DNA from: Phycisphaerae bacterium
GTDB lineage: Bacteria > Planctomycetota > Phycisphaerae > UBA1845 > Fen-1342
Direction of reading: 5' to 3'
Length of the DNA: 64,000 nucleotides
Assembly: GCA_022072445.1 (NCBI GenBank)
Contig: JAJVHV010000017.1
Coordinates: 1 to 64,000, forward strand
A model generated the notes under the pieces. The model was given only the letters and a program-made list of their open reading frames with translations. It did no database searches and was not told the origin of the DNA. This document shows positions 1 through 8,693 of the stretch, one piece after another. Numbering within the stretch: the first letter of the stretch is position 1; every line of letters begins with the position of its first letter. Made by a program: the position numbers and the translations under genes.

Positions 1-254
1 GTCGAACCCCTCCCTGACGGTCGGGGCTCGGCTGGGGGCGCGTGTTGGGGTCGGCTGGGGGCGCGTGTTGGGGTCGGCTGGGTGCGCGTGTTGGGGTCGG
101 CTGGGGGCGCGTCTCATGGTCGGGGCTCGGCTGGGGGGGCGCGTGTTGGGCTCGGCTGGGGGCGCGTGTTGGGGTCGGCTGGGTGCGCGTCTCATGGTCG
201 GGGCTCGGCTGGGGGCGCGTGTTGGGGTCGGATGGGGGCGCGCGGCCGGCGTGA
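1..254. repeat. GC-rich tandem repeat array at window start
   Basis: The first 28 bases match, in reverse orientation, a dispersed repeat seen four more times in this window (core CGAGCCCCGACC). It is followed by about nine units that each begin CGGCTGGGGGCGCG. Most units are 23 bp; two (from about 97 and 187) are 30 bp because they end with a fragment of the dispersed repeat (CTCATGGTCGGGGCT). One position alternates between G and T among units. Short ORFs through this block are repeat translations and are not called as genes. Confidence 0.85.
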
Positions 255-1400
255 TCAGGGTGGCGGGGGGATGGGCAGGACGCGGCCGGAGAGGATGTCT
301 TCGACGATGGCGTCGGCGAAGATTTCGGCGCCGCGCGGGTTGGGGTGGTTGGTGTCGATGGTGAAGAAGAGGCGGTTGTACGGAATCTGGCCGGCGAGCA
401 TCGCGTCGCGCTGGGACTTGACTTCGCGAAACAGGTGGCGGCCGGGGAGCTTGTACTTCGAGCAATAGTCGTCGAAGCGCTGGAAAGGGTCGACCGTGAT
501 CTTGCCGCGGTCGTAGTACTCGAGGTTGTCGCGCGGGTCGGCGCTGAGGAACTCCGCCTGGGGAAAGACGTAGACGCGGAAGCCGCGGCCGAGGTGGTCG
601 CAAGCGGCTTTCACGTCGGCCATGGCGGCGAATTGCTGGTCCCAGCGGGCGCGGATCACGTCGGAATCGGCGCCGGAGGCGAGGCCGGAGGTCGCCGGGT
701 CGAACGGGCCATTGGCATAGCGATAGAGCATCTTAGCCTGCTGCTCGATGAAGGCGAGCAGTGCGCTGGAGCGCAGGTATTTGACGCGCAGCACCTGGCC
801 GCCGTTGCGGAACAGGCCGGTGAAGCCGGCGTCGACTTTCATGGCTTTCTGGGTGAGCTGGTCGTCGGTCCAGGCGACGTCGTTGAGATGGAATTGGTAG
901 ATGACGGCGTCGACGGGCCACTTGTCGATGTCGGCGAGCACCTGGTCGCGGCGCGAGGCGGGTGTGACGCCCTGGCCGGCGAGGTTCACGCAGCGCCAGG
1001 GGATGTCGGGTCGTTTCTCGCGGAGCTTGCGCTGCACCTGGGCGGGGATGGAGTCTTCCTCGGCCAGTCCGCAGCCCCACATGACGGAGTCGCCGAGCAT
1101 GGCGAAGCGGATTTCGCGTGGCTGGCGCGGCTCGTAGACCAGGTGTTCGAACTCGTTTCCGCCGCGCTGGCCGACGGGTCTTCCGCCGGTGAGCGTTTCG
1201 GAGAACTGGAGGTAGGCGTATTGTGGGAGGAAGATGCGTACGGCGGCTTCGGGGATTCCGAAGAGCAGGGTGAAGAAGATGACGAGGAAGAGGATTTTCT
1301 TGCGAAGCGAGAGTTTGCGGCGCGTGGGCTGGGCGGCGTCCGCGGTGGCGGGCGTGTTGCCGCCGATCGAGTCGGGTGTGGGGTGTGCGGGCTCTGGCAT
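255..1400 (-). CDS. membrane-anchored SGNH/GDSL-hydrolase-like protein
   Basis: The predicted protein has 381 aa. A basic N-terminus is followed by one membrane segment (about residues 35-52, KILFLVIFFTLLFGIP), so the catalytic part should lie outside the cytoplasmic membrane. Block I is GDSVMWG (103-109), with Ser105 as the candidate nucleophile. Near the C-terminus a DTNHPNPRG segment matches the Asp-x-x-His block V of SGNH hydrolases. This family includes acyl-esterases and polysaccharide O-acetyl transfer or removal enzymes; the substrate cannot be read here. The frame is open up to 1724, but that extension runs into the divergent flavoprotein gene and is low-complexity, so I start at the ATG at 1400, just ahead of the basic/TM segment. 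The Shine-Dalgarno is weak. Confidence 0.75.
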   Translation of the reverse strand: MPEPAHPTPDSIGGNTPATADAAQPTRRKLSLRKKILFLVIFFTLLFGIPEAAVRIFLPQYAYLQFSETLTGGRPVGQRGGNEFEHLVYEPRQPREIRFAMLGDSVMWGCGLAEEDSIPAQVQRKLREKRPDIPWRCVNLAGQGVTPASRRDQVLADIDKWPVDAVIYQFHLNDVAWTDDQLTQKAMKVDAGFTGLFRNGGQVLRVKYLRSSALLAFIEQQAKMLYRYANGPFDPATSGLASGADSDVIRARWDQQFAAMADVKAACDHLGRGFRVYVFPQAEFLSADPRDNLEYYDRGKITVDPFQRFDDYCSKYKLPGRHLFREVKSQRDAMLAGQIPYNRLFFTIDTNHPNPRGAEIFADAIVEDILSGRVLPIPPPP

Positions 1401-1557
1401 TGTCTCAGCGATAATAGTGGCGATTGGGGTCGGGTTCGAGGAAGCGGGTTTGGCGCCGCGGATGCCGGCGCGGACCCGCGGATCAACGCCGATGAACGCG
1501 GATGGCGCGTTGAGCGGGCGGCCCGCTTGAGACGATCGGGCGGATGGAGCTTCGAAC

Positions 1558-2919
1558 ATGGCGGCCGCGTTTGACGTTGCGGTGGTGGGAGGGGGCGCTG
1601 CGGGGCTGGCGACGGCGATATTTGTGGGGCGGTTGTCGCCGGGGATGCGGCTGGTCGTGCTGGATGGGGCACGGCAGCTCGGGGCGAAGATTCTGGTGAG
1701 CGGGGGCGGGCGGTGCAATGTCACGAATCGCGTGGTGAGTGCGGCGGACTATTGCGGCGGGAGCCGGAATGTGATCCGGCGTGTTTTGAGCCGGCTGGGG
1801 GTGGCGGAGACGGTGGCGTTCTTTGAGGGGTTGGGGGTGCGATTGCACGAGGAGGCGGGCGGGAAGTTGTTTCCGGATTCGATGTCGGCGCGGACGGTGC
1901 TGAGTGCGCTGGTGCGCGAGGTGCAGCGCGTCGGCGCGCGGGTGATGTGCAGTTGGAAGGTGGGTGGGATCGAGCGCGCGGGGGATTTGTTCGTGGTGCG
2001 GCGGGTGCCTGTGGCGCGTGGCGCGGGAGCGGTGGGTGTCGCGCGGGCCGCGGGCCGAATGCAGAATGAAGAATGCAGAATGCAGAATGATGCGCGGGGC
2101 GGGGGCAAGGCGGCGCGGGAGGGTGAACTCGGGGAGATTCGCGCGCGGCGGGTGGTATTGGCGGCGGGTGGGCGGTCGCTGCCCAAGTCTGGGAGCGACG
2201 GGAGCGGCTTTGAGCTGGCGCGCGGCCTGGGGCACACGATCGTGGAGACGACGCCGGCACTGGCGCCGCTGGTGCTGGAAGGCGACTTTCACACGGGGTT
2301 GATGGGCGTATCGCACGAGGCGGAAGTGCGTGTGCGCGCGGCGGGGTTGCACGGCGTGGCGGCGCGGGGCGGACTGCTGTGGACGCATTTTGGCGTGAGC
2401 GGGCCGGCGGCGATGGACGTGTCGCGGCACTGGCTGCGGGCGCGGGTCGAGGGTAACACCGCCACGGCGGAGGTGAACTTCCTGCCGGGCGAGGAGTTTG
2501 GCGGCGTCGAGCGGCGGCTGATCGAAGCGGCGCGGGCCACGCCGCGGGCCATGCTGCGAACGGTGGTGGCGGGAATGCTGCCAGCGGCGGCGCTGGCGGA
2601 GCGGCTGATCGCAGCGCTGGGTCTGGGCGGAGCGACGGCGATGGCGCAGCTGACGCGCGAGGATCGGCGGCGGCTGGCGCACGGGCTGGTCGGCTGGCCG
2701 CTGAACGTGCGCGACAGCCGGGGATGGGACTACGCGGAGGCGACGGCGGGGGGCGTGTCGCTGGCGGAGGTGGACGCCGGCCATCTTGAATCGCGCTGCT
2801 GTCCCGGGCTGCACGTTGTGGGAGAGGTGCTGGACGTGGACGGGCGGATCGGCGGGTTTAACTTTCAGTGGGCGTGGGCGAGCGCGCGGGCGGCGGCGGA
2901 GGGGTTGGGGAGGGAATAA
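1558..2919 (+). CDS. BaiN/HI0933-family NAD(P)/FAD-dependent oxidoreductase
   Basis: A 453-aa flavoprotein of the HI0933/BaiN family. The N-terminal dinucleotide-binding motif GGGAAG is at residues 11-16, the family signature SGGGRCNVTN at 48-57, and the C-terminal GRIGGFNFQWAWASA completes the FAD site. The family is known for FAD binding and, in gut bacteria, bile-acid dehydroxylation steps; the role in most organisms is unknown. The ATG at 1558 follows GGATGGAG with good spacing. Residues about 167-178 are encoded by a repetitive AGAATG-type run (2058-2091) that looks like a small repeat inserted in frame. It falls in the middle domain, and the surrounding family motifs are intact. It diverges from the SGNH gene. 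Confidence 0.88.
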   Translation: MAAAFDVAVVGGGAAGLATAIFVGRLSPGMRLVVLDGARQLGAKILVSGGGRCNVTNRVVSAADYCGGSRNVIRRVLSRLGVAETVAFFEGLGVRLHEEAGGKLFPDSMSARTVLSALVREVQRVGARVMCSWKVGGIERAGDLFVVRRVPVARGAGAVGVARAAGRMQNEECRMQNDARGGGKAAREGELGEIRARRVVLAAGGRSLPKSGSDGSGFELARGLGHTIVETTPALAPLVLEGDFHTGLMGVSHEAEVRVRAAGLHGVAARGGLLWTHFGVSGPAAMDVSRHWLRARVEGNTATAEVNFLPGEEFGGVERRLIEAARATPRAMLRTVVAGMLPAAALAERLIAALGLGGATAMAQLTREDRRRLAHGLVGWPLNVRDSRGWDYAEATAGGVSLAEVDAGHLESRCCPGLHVVGEVLDVDGRIGGFNFQWAWASARAAAEGLGRE

Positions 2920-2953
2920 GAAGGGAACCGGGAACAGAAAAACAAAAAAGCGC

Positions 2954-2999
2954 TTGCCTTGTTACTATGGGCATAGTAATATGCCGATGTGGGTAGTAA
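2954..2999 (+). promoter_or_regulatory. blaI-blaR1 promoter with palindromic BlaI-type operator
   Basis: A -35 box TTGCCT (2954-2959) and a -10 box TAATAT (2977-2982) are separated by 17 nt. A perfect inverted repeat, TTACTAT-GGGC-ATAGTAA (2962-2979), fills the spacer and touches the -10, the classical place for a BlaI/MecI-family repressor. A further half site TAGTAA lies at 2994-2999, near the expected transcription start. The sequence is direct observation; that the downstream repressor binds here is inferred from family behaviour (autoregulation through TACTA-like dyads). Confidence 0.8.
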
Positions 3000-3040
3000 G
3001 TGATGAAGCTGACTGCGATCTTTGGACCGAGGCCGATGAG

Positions 3041-3463
3041 ATGAGCGTGGAAATGCCGCATATCACCGCCGCCGAACTGCGGATCATGAAGGTCGTCTGG
3101 CGGCTGGGCGAAGTGACGGTGCGTGACGTGCGGGATGCGCTGGAGGGCGACGGAGGGGAGTCGCCGGCGTATACGACCGTGATGACGCTGATGAACCAGC
3201 TCGCGGGCAAGGGTGCGCTGGCGGTCGATCGCGACCGGCAGCCTTTTCTCTACAAGGCGGCGGTGCGGCGCGAGAAGGTGCTGGGAGAGCGGCTGCGGCA
3301 ATTCGTGAGCCAGGTGTTCGACGGGCAGGCGGGCGAGCTGGTGCTGCGGCTGGTCGAGGAGGCGGAGCTGTCGGCGGATGATCTGAAGCGGCTGGAGGCG
3401 AAGATCGAGGCGCGCGAGCGCGGGCCGGAGGCGGGCGGTGGGCGCAAGGGGGGTGCGCGGTGA
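3041..3463 (+). CDS. blaI: BlaI/MecI/CopY-family transcriptional repressor
   Basis: A 140-aa protein with the BlaI winged-helix domain: ITAAELRIMKVVWRLGEVTVRDVRDAL followed by YTTVMTLMNQLAGKGAL and DRDRQPFLYKAAV. In this family the repressor binds a palindrome as a dimer and is removed by proteolysis triggered by the partner M56 protease. The frame is open further upstream, but that part would overlap the flavoprotein gene and the -10 box, so the ATG at 3041 (GAGG about 10 nt before) is preferred; ATG 3053 is an alternative. Its stop overlaps the GTG start of the M56 gene (GTGA). Expected cytoplasmic, autoregulated by the dyad just upstream. Confidence 0.88.
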   Translation: MSVEMPHITAAELRIMKVVWRLGEVTVRDVRDALEGDGGESPAYTTVMTLMNQLAGKGALAVDRDRQPFLYKAAVRREKVLGERLRQFVSQVFDGQAGELVLRLVEEAELSADDLKRLEAKIEARERGPEAGGGRKGGAR

Positions 3464-5874
3464 TTCCGAGCTGCCTTGCGACCGGTGCGGAAGTTCTTAA
3501 CTCGCTGCCGACGAGTGTGTCGACGCTGGAGCCGCTGGCGGCGAGCGTGCTGACGTGGATCGTGCAGGCGCTGCTGCTCGGGAGCGTGCTGGCGGCGTGC
3601 ACGTGGCTGGTGGCGGCGACGGTGATGCGCCGCGCGCGGCCGGCGCTGCAGGCTGGGCTGTGGCTGATCGTCCTGCTGAAATTCGTGATGCCGGTCGGCC
3701 CGGCGTGGTCGTGGTCGCTGGCGAGTCTGGTGAGCGGCGCAACGGGGATCGAACTGGCGGCGGCGCGCGCGCCACTGCCGAAGCAGCCCATGCCGGGCGC
3801 TTCGGACTATTCGTGGGTCGTGGTCTATGGCGAGGGGGCCAGCAGCGCGCGGGCGGCCGAGCCGCCCGTCGCGACGGCAGCGAAGCGCGACATGTCGGTG
3901 CCGCTGGTGCTGGCGCTGCTGTACGCGGCCGGTCTGCTGGTTGCGGCGCTGGTGCGGCTGACGAGTTATTTCCGGTTCGTGCGGAGCGTGCGTCGTCTGC
4001 CGCTGGCGAGCAACGCGCTGCGCGCGCGGGTGGCGTCGATCTGCCGGTCGGTGCGCGTGCGGCGTGTTCCGCTCATTCGCGTCAGCGAGGCTGCGACGGC
4101 GCCGTACATTCTGAACGCGTTTCGTCCCACGCTGGTGCTGGCAAAGCGTCACCTGGACCAGCCGGGGGAGTTGGAAGCTGTCGTGCTGCACGAGATTGCA
4201 CACCTGCGTCGCGGCGACCTGCTGGTGCGGTACCTGCAATGGTGCGCCGGGACGCTGCTTTACTTCTGGCCGGTAGTGGCATGGGTCAACCGGCGGATCG
4301 ACCTGGCGCGTGAGCAGGCGTGTGACGAATGGGCCCTTCGTCATGGGCGGTTCTCGCCGGTGGAGTATGCCCGTTGTCTGCTGCGGTGTGTGCGGCGGGC
4401 GCGATCCGGCTGGTCGGCGTATGCACCGGTTTCGATGGCGGCGAATGCAACTCACGTTGAAAGGAGAATCGAAGTGATCCTGAATACACACAGTGCGCGT
4501 CCGCGCAGCCGGTTTCTTGCGGCTGTGGGCGGAGCGACGGCGGCGGCGTGGCTCGGATTTGCGTTGAGCGGCGCCAGTGCGGCGGCGCGGATCGACGGTC
4601 CGGCGGGCATGGTGCAGGACGCGACGGCGCAGGCGGCAGCGGGCGCTACGGACGAGCGGGCGCCGCAGATGCTGGAATTGATCCGGATGTTCCACTCGCA
4701 GGAAGGCGCGGAGGTGCACCGGAAGATCATGCGGGCGTTTCATGGCGCCGAGGCGGCCGAGGGCGCGGATGCGTCCGCGCGGCCCGCGTTCATGCGCGTC
4801 GTGCACGGAACGCTGCTGGCCGGGGCTGCGCAGGAAGGGCCGTCGATCGTGACGATCGGCGGGCAAGGCGCGTCGCTGCCGATGGATACGGACGACGACG
4901 GGCGTGTTTCGATGGAAGAGCATCACGCGTACGTGATCGCCAAGGCGATGAGCGACCCGGAGGCGGTGCTGGCCCAGTTCCCGGACGCGGACGGCAACGC
5001 CGACGGCGCGCTCGATGCGGATGAAGCTGCGGCGCTGGTCACCGAGCCTTTCGAGGCGCCGTTGCTGCCGCCGGATTTCATTCAGATGCGCGCGATGCAC
5101 GGCGGCGATCAGACCGGTGAGGCGGATGCTGTCGCGCCGCAATGGGTGACGCCCGCGGACGCGGATTCGGACGTGCTGGTAGAGGCGCCGGCGGAAGGCG
5201 ATTTTGTCATGTTCTCGGGCGTGCAGGGTGACGAGACGGCGGCGTTCGTGACGCGCGGCGACCTCGCGCCGGGGACGATCCAGTTCGAGATTCGGCTGGA
5301 GGGTCTGCACGGCGTGAATCTCGCTACGACCGACCTCGGACACGTGGAGCTCTCGCTCGTGCAGGTCGACGAGGATCAGTGCGTGGAGTTGCAGGGCGTC
5401 GAGCCGCCGCAGGAGACCAGCAATGGGCTTGAGCTGCTGTCTGGGATTCCGATCCTGGGCGAGTTGTTCGCGGCCGAGCCGCCGGCCGAGAAGGTCGCGG
5501 CGGAGGGTGTTGGCGCGCAGTTTCTCCTGACGCCCCAGGTCGTGTTTGCTGAAGGCATGGACGGCAAGCTACCGCCGGAGATGTGGATTCTGCACAACAT
5601 CGAGAACCAGCCGACGCGTGAGGAGATCGGGCAGCATCTGTCGCGTGCGGAGGGTGCGTCGCTCAAGCAGTTTTTGAAGCTGCATCCGGAGGCCGACCTG
5701 GACGGCGACGGCAAGCTGACGCGGGCGGAGCGCGAGAAGTTTTCGGAGGAGCAGCGGCGCGAGCACCGGGTGCGTGGTGCGCGGATGCGGACGACGCAGA
5801 TCACCGCCGAAGGTGCTGCGGTCGAGCGGCAGGAGGCGGCCGCCGGGTCCGGCGCAGAGCGCGAACCGCGGTAG
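3460..5874 (+). CDS. BlaR1-type M56 zinc metallopeptidase with C-terminal EF-hand-like motifs
   Basis: An 804-aa membrane protein. Predicted membrane segments lie around residues 26-50, 62-80, 148-170, 255-275 and 352-372. The zinc-protease motif HEIAH is at 244-248, with the downstream acidic EQACDEWAL segment expected for family M56. The region after the last membrane segment (about 375-804) is not a penicillin-binding domain that I can recognise. Instead it carries three EF-hand-like calcium loops: 476-487 (DTDDDGRVSMEE), about 509-522 (DADGNADGALDADE) and 746-757 (DLDGDGKLTRAE). By family analogy it senses an external signal and cleaves the BlaI partner; the ligand is unlikely to be a beta-lactam sensed in the BlaR1 way. 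The GTG start overlaps the blaI stop. Confidence 0.85.
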   Translation: MIPSCLATGAEVLNSLPTSVSTLEPLAASVLTWIVQALLLGSVLAACTWLVAATVMRRARPALQAGLWLIVLLKFVMPVGPAWSWSLASLVSGATGIELAAARAPLPKQPMPGASDYSWVVVYGEGASSARAAEPPVATAAKRDMSVPLVLALLYAAGLLVAALVRLTSYFRFVRSVRRLPLASNALRARVASICRSVRVRRVPLIRVSEAATAPYILNAFRPTLVLAKRHLDQPGELEAVVLHEIAHLRRGDLLVRYLQWCAGTLLYFWPVVAWVNRRIDLAREQACDEWALRHGRFSPVEYARCLLRCVRRARSGWSAYAPVSMAANATHVERRIEVILNTHSARPRSRFLAAVGGATAAAWLGFALSGASAAARIDGPAGMVQDATAQAAAGATDERAPQMLELIRMFHSQEGAEVHRKIMRAFHGAEAAEGADASARPAFMRVVHGTLLAGAAQEGPSIVTIGGQGASLPMDTDDDGRVSMEEHHAYVIAKAMSDPEAVLAQFPDADGNADGALDADEAAALVTEPFEAPLLPPDFIQMRAMHGGDQTGEADAVAPQWVTPADADSDVLVEAPAEGDFVMFSGVQGDETAAFVTRGDLAPGTIQFEIRLEGLHGVNLATTDLGHVELSLVQVDEDQCVELQGVEPPQETSNGLELLSGIPILGELFAAEPPAEKVAAEGVGAQFLLTPQVVFAEGMDGKLPPEMWILHNIENQPTREEIGQHLSRAEGASLKQFLKLHPEADLDGDGKLTRAEREKFSEEQRREHRVRGARMRTTQITAEGAAVERQEAAAGSGAEREPR

Positions 5875-5905
5875 GACGCTGTTTGCAGGTTTCAAGTGAA
5901 AGCGG

Positions 5906-5938
5906 GCGGCGCGGGACGATCCGCGCCGCTCGTTCTTT
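5906..5938 (+). terminator. intrinsic terminator after blaI-blaR1
   Basis: A perfect 9-bp stem GCGGCGCGG/CCGCGCCGC with a 6-nt loop (5906-5929) is followed by TCGTTCTTT. It lies 32 nt after the protease stop codon. Confidence 0.65.
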
Positions 5939-5939
5939 G

Positions 5940-6796
5940 CGCCGCTGGTTCGCGGGGTTGGGCTGTTGGAACCGCGGATGAACGCGGATGAACGCGGATA
6001 CTTCTTGGGTGGCGAGGCGGTGACGCGAAATCGCCTGATGGGCACGTCGGGTATCGCATCGGCGCGGCGCATCGCGCATCGGCGTTCCGATGCGCGGGGC
6101 TGGGCTGGTGGAACCGCGGGTGGGTTTGATGGAACCGCGGATGAACGCGGATAAACGCGGATACTTCTTGGGTGGCGAGGCGGTGACGCGAAATCGGCTG
6201 ATGGGCACGTCGGGTATCGCATCGGCGCGGCGCATCGCGCATCGGCGTTCCGATGCGCGGGGCTGGGCTGGTGGAACCGCGGGTGGGTTTGATGGAACCG
6301 CGGATGAACGCGGATAAACGCGGATACTTCTTGGGTGGCGAGGCGGTGACGCGAAATCGGCTGATGGGCACGTCGGGTATCGCATCGGCGCGGCGCATCG
6401 CGCATCGGCGTTCCGATGCGCTGGGCTGGGCTGGTGGAACCGCGGGTGGGTTTGATGGAACCGCGGATGAACGCGGATAAACGCGGATACTTCTTGGGTG
6501 GCGAGGCGGTGACGCGAGAGCGGCTGATGGGCGTGGCGGGTGTCGCATGGGCGCGGCGCATCGCGCATCGGCGTTCATCCGCGTTCATCGGCGGTTCCGA
6601 CAACTTTGCGTTCGTCGGCGGTTGTTGGGGTGGCGGTGGCAGGTGGCGTGAAATCGGCTGATCGACGTGGCGGGTATCGCATGGGCGCGGCGCATCGCGC
6701 ATCGGCGTTCATCCGCGTTCATCGGCGGTTCCGACAACTGTGCGTTTGTCGGCGGTTGTTGGGGTGGCGGTGGCGGGTGGCGTGAAATCGGCTAAC
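5940..6796. repeat. 163-bp tandem repeat block followed by a 134-bp repeat pair
   Basis: Four copies of a 163-bp unit have equivalent points at 5968, 6131, 6294 and 6457; copies 2 and 3 are nearly identical. Each unit contains GATGAACGCGGAT in direct orientation. After the fourth copy the sequence changes into two 134-bp units starting at 6545 and 6679, which carry the same core inverted (GCGTTCATCCGCGTTCATCG at 6571 and 6705). The same core also occurs alone near 1480-1504. Open frames across the block (for example those reading NADERGYFLGG) are repeat translations. The rest of the gap, 6797-7020, holds no gene I can support and no clear promoter for the nuo operon. Confidence 0.9.
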
Positions 6797-7020
6797 ATTG
6801 TATCAGTTTGGTACGAAGTCGGCGGCTGTCGAGTCCGGTGCCGGCGTGCGGTGCGCGCGAGGGAAACCCCGCGCGAGCCTCGCCGAACTGACCGGGCGGA
6901 CCCGCCGAAGTGGGCCGGGCTGTCCGCCGGCTGGCGAGTCGCGTCTGCGCGTGGTGGACGCGAGCCGGCGGCGGCGCAACGGATGCGAGTGGCGGACGCG
7001 CGGAAGCGCGGCGACCGAAC

Positions 7021-7602
7021 ATGAACGAGTATTTTCGCAACATCTACAAGACCGTTCGGACGATTCTGATCGGGATGAAGATCACGCTGAAGTACCACTT
7101 CGCCAAAACGATCACGCTGCAGTATCCGGACGTGGCGCCGGCGCTGCAGCCGCGGTATCGCGGGTTTCACTATTTCGAGATCGAAAAGTGCATCGCCTGC
7201 GATCAATGCGCAAAGGCCTGTCCGGTGGACTGCATCTACATCGAGAAATCGGGCCCGCGGAAGATCGACAAGGAAAGCGGCGTGGCGCGGGGTGGGGCGC
7301 TGCAGCGTTACGCGATCGACTATTCGAAGTGCATGTTCTGCGCACTGTGCTGCGAGCCGTGCCCGACCGAGTGCATTCACATGGGCAATATTCACGACCT
7401 GTCGGGCTATGACCGCGAGAGCATGATTGTCGAGTTCACCGAGCTGGCCAAGGAGGGCTTGCAGACGCCGCAGCCGCTGTGGATGCAGCGGGCGGGTCTT
7501 CCGAAGTGGGCGGAAGAGCGGAAGCGCGAGTGGATCGAGCGTGGCGAGCCGCTGCGGGCAGAGATGATGCGGGCGCTGGAAGAGAGCAAGGCCGGCAAGT
7601 GA
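7021..7602 (+). CDS. nuoI: NADH-quinone oxidoreductase subunit I (2x[4Fe-4S])
   Basis: A 193-aa subunit of respiratory complex I, located in the peripheral arm, carrying electrons to the N2 cluster. Two ferredoxin motifs are visible: C57-x2-C60-x2-C63-x3-C67-P and C104-x2-C107-x2-C110-x3-C114-P. The N-terminus IYKTVRTILIGMKITLKYHF is the usual membrane-apposed helix. The ATG at 7021 is chosen because upstream in-frame sequence (from 6910) is low-complexity. It is the first gene of a run nuoI-A-B-C-Uma2-D; in the common nuoA-N arrangement nuoI follows nuoH, so its position here is unusual. Confidence 0.95.
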   Translation: MNEYFRNIYKTVRTILIGMKITLKYHFAKTITLQYPDVAPALQPRYRGFHYFEIEKCIACDQCAKACPVDCIYIEKSGPRKIDKESGVARGGALQRYAIDYSKCMFCALCCEPCPTECIHMGNIHDLSGYDRESMIVEFTELAKEGLQTPQPLWMQRAGLPKWAEERKREWIERGEPLRAEMMRALEESKAGK

Positions 7603-7645
7603 GCGGCCGGCGGGCCGAGGCGGATTGGGCCGAGGAAGCGGAGCG

Positions 7646-8098
7646 ATGCAGACGATGACGCCGATCACGTCGCCGGTGGTGGACCCGGCGTTGCTGGTGC
7701 AGGGGTTGTGGATTTTCATTTTTCTGGGCATCGCGATGGCGATGGCGCCGCTGATCATCGGCGCGTTTGTGCGGCCGAAGATGGCGCATCCGGAGAAGGG
7801 CGAGCCGTACGAGTGCGGCGAGCCGGCGATCGGATCGAGCTGGGTGCAGTTTGACCTGCGGTTTTACGTGGTGGCCCTGGTTTTCGTGATTTTCGACGTG
7901 GAAATCGCGCTGCTGTATCCGTGGGCGGTGGCGTTCAGCCTGGACCGTTTCGCGGCGCTGTGGGACATGCTGTTTTTCTTCGGGGTGCTGGTGGTCGGGT
8001 TCCTGTATCTGTGGCGCTCGGGTTACCTGGAGTGGGTGCGGGCGACGAATGCTCAGCGGCGCGCGTCGCCGCTGGAGCGTGGCGGCAAGGCGGCCTAG
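7646..8098 (+). CDS. nuoA: NADH-quinone oxidoreductase subunit A
   Basis: A 150-aa integral membrane subunit of complex I with three predicted membrane helices (about 20-42, 72-95 and 103-123). The conserved EPYECGEP segment (family E-x-YECG) and FDVEIALLYPWA after helix 2 identify NuoA. The ATG at 7646 has GAGGA 9 nt upstream; an earlier in-frame GTG/ATG at 7625 is less likely. It lies 43 nt after nuoI. Confidence 0.95.
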   Translation: MQTMTPITSPVVDPALLVQGLWIFIFLGIAMAMAPLIIGAFVRPKMAHPEKGEPYECGEPAIGSSWVQFDLRFYVVALVFVIFDVEIALLYPWAVAFSLDRFAALWDMLFFFGVLVVGFLYLWRSGYLEWVRATNAQRRASPLERGGKAA

Positions 8099-8146
8099 CA
8101 GCGGCGATGGTGTCAGCGGCTGATGCCGAGTTCATGCGAGGCGACG

Positions 8147-8665
8147 ATGAGCTGGATTGAGAATCGATTCGAGCCGGGGCTGATCGTGACCAGCCTGGAC
8201 TGGGCGATCAACTGGGGCCGCCAGTCGAGCGTCTGGCCGATGACGTTCGGGCTGGCGTGCTGCGCGATCGAGATGATGGCGACGGGCGCGAGCCGCTTCG
8301 ACATCGACCGCTTTGGCGCGGGCGCGTTTCGCGGGTCGCCGCGGCAGAGCGACCTGATGATCGTGGCCGGCACAGTGACGTACAAGATGGCGGAGCGCGT
8401 GCGGCGGCTTTACAACCAGATGCCCGAGCCGAAGTACGTGATGGCGATGGGTGCGTGCACGATCGGGGGCGGTCCGTATTTCAAGCACGGGTATCACGTC
8501 GTGAAGGGTGTCGACCTCGTGGTGCCGGTGGATATCTACGTGCCGGGTTGCCCGCCGCGGCCGGAGTCGCTGCTGGAAGGGCTGATCCGGCTTCAGGACA
8601 AGATCAGGAACGACACGATCGGGAAGGACAGTTTGACGCGTGCGAAAAAGGCGCTGGCGGTGTGA
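8147..8665 (+). CDS. nuoB: NADH-quinone oxidoreductase subunit B (N2 cluster)
   Basis: A 172-aa subunit holding the terminal [4Fe-4S] cluster N2 of complex I. The four ligands are visible: adjacent Cys38-Cys39 in [10 protein letters not shown], Cys104 in GACTIGG and Cys135 in VPGCPPRPE. The length is typical. The ATG at 8147 has GAGG 6-9 nt upstream; the frame opens at 8123 but the family starts near this position. It lies between nuoA and nuoC in one operon. Confidence 0.96.
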   Translation: MSWIENRFEPGLIVTSLDWAINWGRQSSVWPMTFGLACCAIEMMATGASRFDIDRFGAGAFRGSPRQSDLMIVAGTVTYKMAERVRRLYNQMPEPKYVMAMGACTIGGGPYFKHGYHVVKGVDLVVPVDIYVPGCPPRPESLLEGLIRLQDKIRNDTIGKDSLTRAKKALAV

Positions 8666-8693
8666 TGGAATTGACGGGCGGGAAGGGTGAGCG

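Noticed and set aside
345-1574. Long open frame (409 codons) on the plus strand opposite the SGNH-hydrolase gene
   Set aside because: It is a high-GC antisense shadow: no family motifs, composition rich in Gly/Ala/Glu, and it conflicts with a well-supported gene.
5892-6702. Several overlapping ORFs of 60-377 codons in the 163-bp repeats
   Set aside because: They repeat the same peptide each period and reflect repeat translation, with no start context or domain.
5940-6796. Possible CRISPR array
   Set aside because: Units are 163 and 134 bp and nearly identical throughout; there are no short constant repeats with variable spacers and no cas genes.
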